The notes: generated by a model from the letters alone, not told the origin. DNA of 64,000 bases from Streblospio benedicti (GCA_019095985.1 CM032662.1:4549791-4613790); one strand, 5' to 3'; positions 34,790-47,105 are shown, counted from the first letter of the stretch. Translations and numbers: made by a program.

Positions 34790-35712
34790 ATGATAAACCA
34801 TTTTGGACCAAAGTTAATTTATTAGACACCCAATCATAGGAATTAGCTTGTCCACTCTGATCATATTCATAAAGAGAAGCCATTGAAATTGCCTTTGAAT
34901 ATGTTTCATCAGATGACAGAAAACTTGAAGATGTTGGATTTTTAGTGAATGATACCGTAATAGATTAATTACTAAGGTTCCTGCGCAGCCTGTGTACTTG
35001 TCCTGTAATTACAAGTACTTAAATATTTGCAAAAGGATTTTTATATCATTTATGAAGTAAGTAAATCACTTACACTAATTATGTTAATGTGTAGAGAAAC
35101 TAAGAGCTGAACAATGTTGATCATTCGTAAAAAGATCACTTGAGTAATAGTGATGGACATTTCTGTTTTGCCTTGAACATATTTTTTCGATGACTGGCAA
35201 CTAGAATATAATATGTAGATATATTGAAATTAATTGGCTTGATGTAAGTATTGACATCAGAGGATTATTTCTCCAAGTTTATAGGACTATATCACATAGC
35301 CTCTACCAGGACTTAAACCCTCGACCATTACCACTGTGGCACCTATTCACAAAGCACTTAAGGCAGACCACCCGGGTCGGTCAGGATGTCCGAGTGGTCC
35401 ACTGCGGCAGTTATACCTGTCTTAAGTGGTTGGTGAATAGGAGCCTCAGTACAGTGGTAGTGTGCACTCAGGTGATACGGCTGTCCAACTCATTTAATAA
35501 ACATTTCTAGTCTCAAACAGGACGTGCATTTTCTCTATTCGTGGTACAATTCAATAAAGATCCAACATCCTCAAGTTTTCTGTAATATAATGAAGCATAT
35601 TTAAAGGCAGTTTAAATGGCTTCTTTGTTAATATGATCAGAGTTGACCAGCTCACTTCTATGATCTGGTAGCCAGAACTTTACCTTTGGTCAGAAATGGT
35701 TTATCATCTTTT
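34790..35712. mobile_element. Foldback structure with inverted coding remnants and nested hairpin
   Basis: Inverted arms at about 34790-34945 and 35555-35712. Translated outward-in, both arms give related peptide: left EAIEIAFEYVSSDDRKLEDV, right FKYASLYYRKLEDVG, so they descend from a coding sequence. In the right arm this frame follows directly from the minus-strand exon-like ORF at 35725-35990. Between the arms lies a hairpin of about 100 bases (35342-35442; CCTATTCACAAAGCACTTAA and its complement). The gene of origin is not recognised. Confidence 0.55.
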
Positions 35713-35724
35713 TCTTAAGCTTAC

Positions 35725-35995
35725 CTGTCTTGTTACCACTATACACATACACAGATGGAATTTCTTCCTGCTTATATCCGTGCTTATATCCGTTATATGC
35801 CAGATACTTTTCACAAAGAATAATCATACAGTCTATTTCTGCTTCAATTATTATGTTTCTTGCAATATATTCAGCTATGACTTCATAACATTTACTATGA
35901 GCTTCTTCTATCTTCTTTTGCCTTAATAAAGCTTCTTGCATACTTGTCGCTGAATATTTATGTGCGCTTCTACATTCATCATGGTATTTAGCTTA
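35725..35995 (-). CDS. Exon-like ORF of unknown gene
   Basis: An open minus-strand stretch of about 90 codons, including QKKIEEAHSKCYEVIAEYI and IDCMIILCEKYLAY, ends at ACAG|GTAAGC, a strong donor consensus (exon end 35725). The peptide is alpha-helical and charged, with no domain I recognise. No matching exons were found nearby. The sequence beyond the donor belongs to the inverted-repeat structure, so this may be a stranded exon of a broken or captured gene rather than an active one. Confidence 0.35.
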
Positions 35996-36181
35996 TTTAG
36001 CTTATGAAATTTTGACCGCAATGACCCCTGTTTGACCTCGAAAAATATATTTCGCCATCAAATATTTTGGGCAAACATCATTTTTCCTTAAGAGTAGAAT
36101 CTAAGGTACAAAAAATATGTTTGCGAAAACTCCTACGGGGGCGGGGGAGTGTTTCCATACGGAGCCCGCGGACTATAAGTC

Positions 36182-37330
36182 TCTTGTAAAAATATGATAT
36201 CAGAACAAGAACATAGATCTCTAATTTCGTCAACTGAACTCTTGACATTTTTGCAATTAAAAGTAGCTATCCTTAAGTTTTTATGATTGAAGATGTTAAG
36301 TTACAGACTAGAAAGACAGATTATATGTCATAGAGCATTTCACCTAGTACTGAACATTTCTTTCAACAAAAGGCTTAATAAGTGTGCCCTTAGGCCAAAT
36401 GTTGGTGTCTTGTAACTTTCGTTGAACGCGAGTATCACAGTATCTAATAAAGAAAGACCGATAGGTAGGGAACTTAGTCTGTAAGGCTTCAGCTTTAATA
36501 CTGAGGCCTGTTTCCCAGTACACAGTATCTTCAATAGCTTTCACTGTTGTATTTGGTATAAGTCTACTAATAAAAATGCCAACAGGAGATGTACTATGTT
36601 TACGGTTTTGAGAGTTCAATATCTTTGGCACAGCACGGAGACCTTCAGGACTGCCAGTACCAAAGACAGCAGTGTTCTCACTGTGTGTATTGCCAGATGG
36701 CGAGCGAGAAGGATATCTGGAGATTGGTGGAGCTCGTTGAGCAGACTCTGTATGGCTACGGTGATGACTGGAAGAATGTGTTGACTCAAGTGTCGAACGA
36801 TTAGTCATCTTAGGCGGACCTGCCGTCCAAGCATTGTGCGTGTTATTTATACGATTATTCATACGACTTTAAAATGTCCTAGCACTGTACGGTTTTGTAG
36901 AAGGCATCTTTGAGGGCTTGTGAGTTGTTTTTTTTTTATAGGAAGGTCTTGGGAGACAAATTCAATATCGTTATCGTCGTCATTAGAGTCATTATCAGAT
37001 CCTTTGACATCACATACTTGAGCCATATCTACACCACAAGATTTTGGACCAACTGAATCACAATTATTCTCATTTCCCATATTAACAATGGATTCTTGAA
37101 GTTCTGTAATTGATTAATGATACCAATAATGGATTCTTGACTACCCACAAGTCCAGAAACATCACTTTTGAGTTGATGAATGTCACTATGTAATTTCGAA
37201 ATATCTTTATTTTCAGAGGTCAAAGTTGGAAGATTATCACAAGATCTAGGCCGTTTCTTACCGTAAATCGGTTCAGTAGACAGCAGACAGATTTTCTGTG
37301 AGACTGGAAACAATATTGACACGTTTTCTC
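36182..37330 (-). mobile_element. CR1-group LINE: ORF1 and start of ORF2
   Basis: Minus strand. 37322-36859 holds N-terminal ORF1 pieces including a heptad-like stretch (DISKLHSDIHQLKSDVSGL). 36862-36344 is an open 172-residue piece: a Ser/His/Arg-rich linker, then an RRM-like ORF1 domain (VGIFISRLIPNTT ... WPKGTLIKPFVER) of the kind found in CR1/L2 ORF1p. Right after it (36273-36184) comes RIATFNCKNVKSS...IIFLQET, the start of an APE-type endonuclease domain, i.e. the 5' end of ORF2. Homology stops at about 36182. It is therefore a 5' fragment, unusual for LINEs, which are normally 5'-truncated. Confidence 0.8.
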
Positions 37331-38517
37331 ACATTACTTCCACACATAAGCATCATACGAGTCGTGAAGACAGTAGTATATCAATGGCATAAACATAACT
37401 TTCTATACGGATCTTATTGAAACTTGGCCAGTTCATAAAGCACTATTTGATGGATAAACAGGATGAATTTTCTTCTGGAACTCGAAGTGTAAGCCACTAA
37501 GTTTGGCAATAACTAGAGAGAACTGGCGATGTTCTAAGCAAAAGTATTAGCTGCCTTGACATGAAGACATCCATAAAAAACTCTTTAAAAAAACATGTGA
37601 CAGGCCCAGAGTTGAATGGATAATGAAACAATATTCTCTCATTGATGTCCTGCCCAAATACCAATTATGGAAGTTAAAACATAAAGTAGATATAGCCATT
37701 TATATGTTGATATGAACCAATTGACATCCATCAGTGAACGCATATTTTAGCGTGTGGCGTACAAATAAATCAAAGGAGTGAGACTCCTGCAAAAAGCCGA
37801 GCTTGAGATTGTTATGCAGCAATATCGGCCGGCAGTGCATATATATAGTGACCATGTTGGCAATGACTTGATAATCGAGGTTGTTGTGCTAATCTTTATA
37901 ATCGTAATAAAAACTGAGATACCGCTGTTAAGCAAACTTTAACATGATATTTGTATACTGTATGTCCTGTTATAAGTCTCTCTTGAAGGAAATGTGCGTG
38001 AAATTACTACAACATGCGATATAAATCGAAGTTGTTGCATGCATGCCGGATAGACAGAAAAAAAGAACAAACACACCGGTCGGTTTCACATTAGTATGCA
38101 CATGCGTGTATATATATGGCGGATTAATTTTGATCAGCTGCAATGTAATTGGCGTTTCCCCAGCTCATTAACATCGGCGATTGTCGGCTGGTTCAAGTTT
38201 CATTGATAAATTCAAATTGGGGACTAATTTCAGCACGTATGAATAGGCTTATAGTATACGTAGTGGCGGTGGACTGGGAACAGAATGAAACGCCTACGAC
38301 GGCTATAAAGCTCGAGTCTTCTGCGAAGCTTGGCTTTAAAAACTATTTTAGGCAACCTCTATCACAGATTTAAGGCATCATCGCAATTGTTAAACATGCT
38401 GACAAAAGCATGTTTCATTTGCCCATGAGAGCTGATATGCTACTATTTTTTTTCAATCAACAAATGTATGTTTGTATTGGATTCCATTATTCAAAATCAT
38501 CATCATCTATGCAGTTA
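37331..38517. other. No gene recognised
   Basis: AT-rich with no supported ORF or repeat family. N-terminal sulfotransferase exons (PAPS-binding TSGTTW-type motif) were looked for and not seen. Confidence 0.4.
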
Positions 38518-38713
38518 CCTATTGGAACCTGTCATTTTGTCCTTGACTCTTTGGCAAGATTTTCGGTCTTCTCTCAAGAGCGTCGTCAGGCCTAATGAAA
38601 AGATCCTCATGGTGGTCATGTGACCAACTTACAGGATCTTCTCATTAAGCCTGACGAAGCTCTTGAGAGAAGACCGAAAATCTTGCCAAAGACAAAATGA
38701 CAGGTTCCAATAG
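38518..38713. mobile_element. Near-perfect 195-base palindrome
   Basis: Arms of about 85 bases (CTATTGGAACCTGTCATTTT outermost) around a loop of about 20 bases at 38603-38630. Each arm contains CTGACGA...CCGAAAATC, a layout reminiscent of a hammerhead core. Non-coding; it sits just upstream of the sulfotransferase exons. Confidence 0.85.
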
Positions 38714-38757
38714 ACTGATCATATTTCTTCACTATTCAAAGTGTCTCTTCCCTTCAG

Positions 38758-40153
38758 CATTTGGATTCTCTGGTACATTTGATGAATTCTTTGACGATGT
38801 TAAACCTGAAAAACAAAAGATCTACGGATTGAAATGGGTGATGCAAACTAAGCAATTTCTTTGCAGAAGGTTATTTGGACAATTTCAGATTATTTATAGG
38901 GTAACCAAACCAGAATTCAATCCTCTCAGAAATCGGCCACTGTGGTGAAAAATACAATTATTTTTCATTCAAATAACGTGGATTTGTACAGTAAATTGGA
39001 TTATAATCTGTCAACAACAGTCCTTCACAATGATCATAATATATTTTCATAAATACTTTTCCTGAAGACCACAGCACGACAATTAACAGATTGTGTAAGG
39101 TCCGTGTCATGAAGAGCTAAAGTTGCCTTCCAGTTTTCGGCCCTAATAAGTTTAAATTTATGACCTTCCTACAATCTACTAAAATCTACATGTTTCTAAA
39201 TATTTTGGTCTTGATGAATGTGCAAAGCAACGAATTCTGAGTTGTTTGTGTTTTATACTGAGAATTGGAGGACTATGTTTAAAAATTTGTGTTTTTTATG
39301 CAGAGGGGCCAATTACTGAAACGTGGGGGCCGTAATCTGAAATCATAGTTGTAACTATTTTTGTCAATAACAGTGTTTTATTTTTTAAAATAACATTTTG
39401 CCAACATAACTATCTATAGGTCTTGTTGTAAGTTTGATACATACAAGAGGATTTAACAGTTTGGTTGCATTTGGTTTCTAGGACATAATTTCAGTTTCAT
39501 CTGGTATATTATGTTACCCTACCATTGCTAAAGAAGTTAAACTTTTGGATATTTTTACCAATCATCAATATCTCTATATATGAAGAAGGACCAAACCTAC
39601 TCAGATGCTTCTCTCTTCCATAACAAGCGACATTTCTGTGCACCTTCCACCTGCTTCGATGGCAAAGTGCGACGAATGTTGTTGTTTTGCACTTGGCTTG
39701 TTATGAATAAGAGAAGCATCTGAGAAGGTTTGTTCCTTCTTCACATGATGAATCCATATCACTACATAACATCAATATCTCTATCATGATCACAAGCATT
39801 GTATTTGTAGTTGAATTGGATAAAAAAGTTGGTGGAGGCGAAGAAGTGAAGAAAACCTGTTGATTGTGCAGTACGAAGACCTGGTCACCGACATGGAGAC
39901 GCAAGTCACAAAAATAGCCAAATTTCTGGACCTCACAGTGACCCAGGAGACTTTCCAGAAGGTTCTCTACGACTCGGCTTTTAAAGCAATGCAAACAAAT
40001 TCGGCAACACTGTACAGTGACAGCAAGCTCTTTGACTTTTCAAAGGCAAATTTTATACGCAGCAGTAAAATCGGAGGATGTAAGGACTACTGTAGTGTTG
40101 CACAGAATGAATGGTTTGATAAGAAGTATGGCAAAATATTTGATGATCTTTGA
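38758..40153 (+). CDS. Cytosolic sulfotransferase, C-terminal exons (partial, possibly decayed)
   Basis: SULT enzymes move a sulfonate group from PAPS to hydroxyl or amine groups. One exon is 38758-38837 (acceptor CTTCCCTTCAG; FGFSGTFDEFFDDV, compare FxGTxxEFF in SULTs; donor TGG|GTGATG). The last exon runs from about 39872 (acceptor TTGATTGTGCAG, phase 0) to the TGA at 40151-40153: YEDLVTD, KIAKFLDL, FKAMQTN, FIRSSKIGGCKDY, AQNEWFDKKYGK. The C-terminal PAPS-binding signature of the family, RKGxxGDWK, here reads RSSKIGGCK, losing the first Lys and Trp. About 20 residues expected between the two exons are missing and no N-terminal exons were found. It is either a divergent gene with small unseen exons or a decaying fragment. 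A MITE sits in the intron at 39581-39742. Confidence 0.65.
39581..39742. mobile_element. Foldback MITE in the sulfotransferase intron
   Basis: Arms TGAAGAAGGACCAAACCTAC... and its complement ...GTTCCTTCTTCA, about 48 bases each. The word CATCAATATCTCTAT occurs on both sides (39564-39578 and 39770-39784), perhaps a target duplication or an earlier duplication. Confidence 0.8.
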
Positions 40154-43100
40154 TGATCTTGATCAGTAGCATTCTGTCATTTTGTAATTTGATAGTATGA
40201 GGTCCTGAGTGGGGTAAAAGTTTGAGAACTTCACATTTTTAACTTTTTCACTAATCAAGAGGCAATTTTTGAAAATGTTATTGAAAAAATACAAAACCAT
40301 TGAATCTTAAGACAAATACAGTTTGAGATATACACAATGCTATAAACTTTATTAAGGAACGTAAGCAGTCGTCTCTATGAAGACGTGAGACTGCAAAATG
40401 CACTGTAGGATTAGGGAACAGTACTCTCTTGTACTGGTTATGAGCCGAATAGCGGCAGTTCTCTCTTAGATGCTGGATGGGCAGCAAGTAGGGTTGTCGA
40501 CCTATTCCTCGGAATAGGCCCTCATTCACTTGTCTCCCAAAGGTTGGGCTGTGGCCTTCCTTCCTCTCGAGGTCTAACCCGCGTGGCTGTGTGTAGGGGA
40601 CGCCTGAAGCACATGCGTGTCAGCACTGGTGCGAAGTCCTCCCCGTGTGGAGGCCTCTCGTGAAACCCAGGGGTGAACACCGTCTTGGCAGTAGGTAACC
40701 GGAACCTAGGCCGGGGCGTACGTGGAGAGCTTAGTACACAACGAGGAGTCAGCTAGAGAACCGCAAGACCTCCCCGGGGCCGTGAGTGGGCGTAGCCCGC
40801 GAACGTCACCCCAGGGCCGACGCAGTCAAGAAGTAGGCGGTGATCGGACAAGGCCGACAATAGCGCATACTGTCACTTTCTTTACAGTAGATCTAGTATA
40901 CTTGCGGCTCGCACAAGGTAAAACATGTTCGAATATTAAATTATGAATATTTTAGTGTGTTAATTTATACGGTTATATATAAGCCAATTACCATGAAATA
41001 CTTTCCCATACAAATTTCTTTATTGGCAGCATTATTTATCACTACAACTGGAGCTTAATTTTTTCCCGAGTTGGCCTCCCTAATGTCATCAGAACTCCAC
41101 AAAAACCTGATGCAGTCTACTCAGGGGTAAATAAACATGTTCAAATCGCATTTTACCCCCCCCCCCTCCGGTGCCAAAGTGTAACAAGAAAATTTCTAGT
41201 AAGAATAAACGTAAATAAACATGTTCAAATCGCATATTATCGCCACCTACTGGTTGTGTGTGAATATGTTTACATAACGAAATGCATCATAGATCATATC
41301 ATTTTTATGACTCATAAGCAGGGTATGAAACTTATCAAAAGTTGCTTACGGATCACTGGGCCGGCAACTATAAAGAATGTGACTTGTAGAAGGGTAACCA
41401 TAAGGAGTGGACCAATAATGATCATGAAAATATGGACCATTTGTTGCATGTGAAATAGGCTCCAATAATTCACAATTTTCAACTCATAATTGGAGCCCCG
41501 TAGCTCAAACGATGTGAATTGTAGACATGTAACAGTAAAGATATGGACCAAATAATGGTCCTAAATAGCGGTTTTCTCTTTGATAGGCACACATTTATTG
41601 ATTTAAAATTGTGGCTAACCCGGCGTCTATTTGAGGAGAGGCTACTATTTGGGAGGAGACTATAAAACGCAGAAATATGGTATTTGTTTTTAACTTTACT
41701 TCTGTGAAAGAAATAGCCTCAGAAGCTAGAATAGGTCTAAATTCCAACAATTTCTTAGGTGAGCATGTCCCCAAACCCTCCTATAAAACCTGTGCGCATA
41801 TGCGATTTGCCTGCATATTTTGCCTCCCTATCTTTTACACTCCTGGTTACGGCCCTGCCATCTGATCCTGACCATAGTTTTTTTACATATCCCACAAGTA
41901 TTAATATTATAATACTTGCCATACAAGCAAGTCACATACATAATTGTAGTACCATTGTAATGGTGCACAATAAATAAACATAGTTGCAGAACACCAGTAT
42001 TAGTGCTTATCATGGATGGTAAACCATTCCTTGAAATGGATAGCTGCAGTGGATTATTCAAAATGCATGATAGCATTTAGCTCACATCTGTGAATTTAAA
42101 TTAAGGGTTTAACAGTATGTGATCTAAATTTAATAGAGCCCCCCCCCCCCCCACACACACACACAAATTCACCACACATCTACTCATAATTATTGGCCTG
42201 CCGCAGTCCTTAAAATACGATTTCCAACCTTAAGAAAGTCTGCATCAAACTAATACTCCATTTCTTGAACACTTCTAGTTGATGCACATTTGTACAAACA
42301 CATGACGCTATGAAAAGTATCTTTTTTTTATTCTGCTTAATTTACATTAAAACAATATGCTAAAACTAGTAACTGATAATCTTATGAATCATCTTTGCAT
42401 TGCCTTTACTTACAAACTGCTAATGACATTTCAGTAACTTATAATAATGAATTTAGTCAATGAACCTAGTTCAGAAAATAATAGATAAACCAATTAAATA
42501 ACTATAACATCTAACAACATTTCAACAGCTTTAGACTTACGATCCGACAATGGCAAAATATTGGATGACATAACAAGATCATACAACCAACAAAAACTGC
42601 CAATATAACAACTTAACCAAGATCTCCATAATTAATAGAACATGACAAAACGTATAAATTTATACATGGCACTTAACACTACAAAGCAGGCCCTCTTCTC
42701 CATAAGTATGGTCTTTGAATAATCTGTGCGCTCCATCTGCTTTACAACTAAATATCTCATTTTGAAAAAAATATGGAATTGCTGGTAAAACATTTTTTTT
42801 TTTTTTTAATAACAATAATTATTTTACTTACAAAATATACAGACTTAATGTTCAGGTTCAAATAATACATCATGCAACATCACATTTTTGATAGCGAAAC
42901 ATGAGTGTTTGGTTTAAATTTGAACAAATTTCTTAATCTCAACCCAACCAAAGGTGAAGTGACTTTGCTGTGAACTGGCACAGTGCACTGGCTGCTGATC
43001 TGAACAAAGCAATAATGCTTCCCTATCCTGTAAGTGCCATGGGCCATGGCTTCGTACATTTATTGCAAACGTAAACGTGGTCGGAGTTTGCTAATATCAG

Positions 43101-44741
43101 AAATCCATATTTACAAGCAGTCTCATTTTTTCTCCTGCATTTTCTATTATTGTAAACCACAGAACTGGAATGCAATTGACCAGTTTTCGCGTCAGAAAGG
43201 TCCATTTATAATTGACTGTAGATAAATTACATTACAATATTCCGTAAGTTGTCATTAGCAGTTAGACCCTACCAGTATAAATAAGTATGAAACACAAAAT
43301 GAGAATTATTTCTTATGAAAATCTGTAAAACATTTACAAAATAAACCTAACGAACAACTTTGCTGATTGCTTCACATGATATGACATAAACAACCAGCCT
43401 GCAAGTGACTGTGACTTTGTATGTTGAACAGTAATAGCTTAATGCAAGTTCACATTATTTGTTTTATAAAATAACAACACTGTGTTAACAAATACTTCCA
43501 TTTTGCTGACAGTAATTATTTAAAGGAAACAACTCAACATGAGGATTGTTAGTGTTTGAACATAATTATTCATTGATAAAGTGTAATTACTACAAAACTT
43601 TTAGACTGAAAAAAAAAATAATTTGCAAGTCAGATAAAAAAAATGACCAATCGGCTCAATCTCTTCTCTTTACCTTGTGCATTCATAACTACACATATAC
43701 AAATTGCGCTGCAACTTTTACTTTTCGAAGTAGCAGGTACAATTGACTATTTTGTGAGCAATGCGACTGTTACAAAATAATGATCAGCACAAACATCCTC
43801 CAACATTTCGCTGCACATACTCATCTTGTCATGAAAAATCAGACTACAAATACTTTTCGACGTGCTTCAGACAAAGTCAATAGATTTTCTAGGTTCACAA
43901 TATAAGTCAACACACATTTTTTCATTCCATCCATTTAGCTACAACTGTACAATGACTGTCTCTCATACACTCGGTGGCAAAATAATGCAAAACATTGTCG
44001 TTTCTTTTTCTAACACAAGACATAGTTATCCTGCATTAGAGATAAATGATAATATTTTCTAAGTGATATGGCGTCTATCATGCCAATGTCTGGTAACGGC
44101 TCACACTAAAACTGTTAAAATTTAAGCTGAAATATTTGTTACTTTACCAAATCCCGAAGTAGACAACGAGAGTCACACATTTGAAGGAGTTTACAAAAGT
44201 TGAACATTGTCACCATGTAGTTATAACATGATTTGTGAACTCGTTGACAGGTTCAATATGTGCAACCTAATTCCACACCTACTTTTGACACATACCTACT
44301 AAACTGTGAATACTTGTAAAAGAAATTTAAATAATCAACAGAAAATGATTTGTATGGACGGTGGTAACTCCCACGTTACCCCGGTGTACATGGGGCTTGT
44401 TGCCACTCCTCAAACACGTGACCAATCAGTTGAGCCGTCGCTGCCACAGTTATAAAAACTTGAAGAGAAATAATTGTAAGTCATGTACAGCTCACAAAAC
44501 AAGTTTGTGCGTCATTGAAGTACAGAACACCTCTTGCGTCGAAAAACACTAATGCTCCTGGAAGCTTTAAACCATGAGAATAATTGACATAGGACTCTTC
44601 TACAAATGCAAAATACAGTGGCAGTGCATATACTTTGTATTATATCAACAAAGAATGAAGTGGACAAAGAATGATCAGTCCATATCCGTCCATTTTCTTA
44701 CAGATACACATTAACAAAAATAGGACAAATTTAAAATCTAT
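40154..44741. other. No second gene recognised; GC-rich block at 40540-40870
   Basis: 40540-40870 is GC-rich (CCCCGGGGCCGTGAGTGGGCG) against an AT-rich background, without a recognised exon; it could be the 5' region of a repeat or a promoter. 41168-41320 is the partner of the dispersed repeat at 31025-31135. A poly-C/CA tract lies at 42140-42166. 42300-44741 is AT-rich and, at its upper end, is the 3' flank of the minus-strand HMGB gene. Confidence 0.4.
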
Positions 44742-46279
44742 TTACTTGTCATCATCATCTTCCTCCTCCTCATCTTTAGCTTCTTTATCGTCTTTCACAG
44801 CCACAGTTGCTGCAGGCTTTGCTTTCTTTGCTGGGGCAGCACCTCGCTTGTAGTCAAAATTTGTTTATTTATACTGACATGTGATATATACATTTCAAAT
44901 ATATGATAACATATATAGAGGTTAACGAAAATAAATAACATAAATCACCCAGCCATTTCTGGCTTATATGCCAGTTTTTAACATAAATATATTTAATTTT
45001 GTCACTAGACATAAGAGAGCACATTTGATATTATTTAAGTATATAATTATATATAGTAAGATACATATTGTAATGTACAATGTGTTTTGTCTTTTGTTCC
45101 ATGCATCATTTATAAACTTAGCTACATTGTAGGTACAATATTGAAGAATTTGTACCTCCTCATCTTCATCTTCTTCATCCTCTTCCACAACCACAGTTGC
45201 TGCAGGCTTTGCTTTCTTTGCTGGGGCAGCACCTCGCTTGTAAGCCATCATCTCCTACAAAAGAAATAATACGCGGTGAATACCAGTCAAATTGTGCATT
45301 CTGCAAGTAAAGATTTCCATCAATGTTTTATTCTAGCATGCTTAAAACACTTTAAAAGTTATACTCAGGGAGTCAACACGTAGTGTGCAAGGTGATTTTA
45401 ATACAAAAGCAGATTTCAAACATTTTAATATGCCTAACTAATGAAACATAAATAACTTTTCAACAAGCCACAACTACCTCTGATATAATGTAGACTGCAA
45501 TGCAAATGAATGATTTTTGTCAGCCACAATTCAAACTATTCATGAAATAAAAGATCACTCAGTTCAAAATATTAATCTTTTTTTGTTAATAAGAAAGGAA
45601 ATGTACCAGTTCATATCTTTTTTTATCATTCACTGCTAATTCTTCAAATTTTGGTCTGTTGGGGCACACTTTCCATCTCTTCCCTAGTTCTCTGGCAACA
45701 TCTCCAACGCCATAACCAGGGAATTCTTTATTAACTGATGGTCGCTCCTCAGCACAGAAGAAAAAGAAGGAAGACAATGCTCTTTTAGGGGCATTTGGAT
45801 CCTTCTTTTTCCTCTTGCGCTTCGTGTCTCCTGGGTCATATGTTGACATCTCTTTCTCATAACGAATTTTATCTTCAGCAGCCATGACTTCATAAATCCT
45901 CTTTTCCTTGGCATCCATTGACTAAAAGAGTACAGCAAAATGTGACAAATTGCTAATTCATTCACTGTGTCATAGTTTAAAGATAACGTGTGTCAGTGAT
46001 AAATATTATTTGTTTAGAAAAGAGCTTTTAAAAACAAAGATCAACAAAAATATCTTCCTAAAAACTTAAAATTACAATTATTTTAACCTAGAAAGTAATA
46101 TAAATGGTTACACATCAAGTAATCTCACCTGCCAATACTCTGTCCACTTCTGTGCCTTCTCTAAAAAAGCAGACGCTTCTGCTGTTGGGTGCATCTTCTT
46201 GTGTTCCTCTCGACGCGAGTGCATGAAGCACGCAAATGCGGTCATGCGTCCACGAGGTGCGCTCATGATGATGTCAATT
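44742..46279 (-). CDS. HMGB-type chromatin protein with two HMG boxes
   Basis: HMGB proteins bend DNA and loosen chromatin in the nucleus. Minus-strand exons: 46279-46129 (13-base 5' UTR, then ATG at 46266-46264; MSAPRGRMTAFACFMHS, REEHKKMHP), 45921-45607 (SMDAKEKRIYE completes box A; KRKKKDPNAPKRALSSFFFF starts box B), 45254-45156 (EMMAYKRGAAPAKKAKPAAT, then an acidic run EEDEEDEDEE) and a last exon ending at TAA 44744-44742 (AKDEEEEDDDDK). Exons 1-3 have clear GT/AG ends, all phase 0. The start of the last exon is uncertain: a 52-base block (44801-44852) is identical to 45191-45242 in exon 3, so KRGAAPAKKAKPAAT is encoded twice. A join after TACAAG at 44847 would be phase 0 and give about 218 residues. 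The two copies may be used together, as alternatives, or reflect an assembly duplication. Confidence 0.88.
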
Positions 46280-46639
46280 CTGCAAGAAAATATGATTAAA
46301 ATTGAATTGTTCATAATAATAATTCTTGCACATTCCGTTATATCTGCCACCTTGGGGAAATAAATCATATGACAGAAGAACTCCGAAGCATAACCTGAAA
46401 AACACGTACATTCTTCCAAGGCTCAAACCTTTTATTAGATCTCTTCTTTATCGAAACTTTTGCTCTATCAGACCCTTAAGTCCACTAATGCAGAAAAATA
46501 AGCCTAGACATGAATACAATTTCAGTTATAAACCCCATGTAATGATATTATCAAGTAAATACAATCTACAATGACAGTTGGACTGTTCACTAATTGAATA
46601 TTCCATCGATGTTTTATAACTGCACTTACGCGTCACTTA

Positions 46640-47105
46640 TTTTTCATTGACAAAGTTGTGTAACAATAAAAAATTACTTAATACATTACACTATGTTTAA
46701 TTTACTTCTAATTTTACTATTTTCCAAAGTATTGAAACATGATTGAAAAACATCTTTATGATTTCAAATATGAAGTAAAATTTATTGTTTTCATCATAAT
46801 ATTTAATTATCAAAATCTACTTGACCATAGAATTTACCAGCCAAAGTTAAGAATTTCATTTTGTAGTCACAATGCACCGCCCTCCGTACAGTAGGTGATC
46901 TCTGTACGTAGGGGACTACATATTTATTATTACTCAGAGGGTATTGGGGGTGGGGATATGGTGTTTCTTTTTTGTAGATGGTTAACTATATTCCAAATAT
47001 TTTCTAAATGAGGACATCTGATTAGTAAGTGAATTGAATCATGATCTACGTCTTTACAATAAATACAGTATGGGGATTCAGCTTTCCCATCCTGAAAAGA
47101 TTGTA
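46640..47105 (-). mobile_element. L1/Tx1-like LINE 3' end, minus copy
   Basis: Minus-strand 47105-46960 translates to WGKAESPYCIYCKD-type sequence and HLLIRCPHLENIWNI, nearly the same as 57255-57380. The following 46885-46640 matches 58150-58380 (GGAGGGCGGTGCATTGTGAC and onward) and is probably the shared 3' UTR. The copy is heavily 5'-truncated. Confidence 0.75.

Noticed and set aside
36589-36804. Plus ORFs over the LINE ORF1
   Set aside because: Antisense of the minus-strand ORF1 domain.
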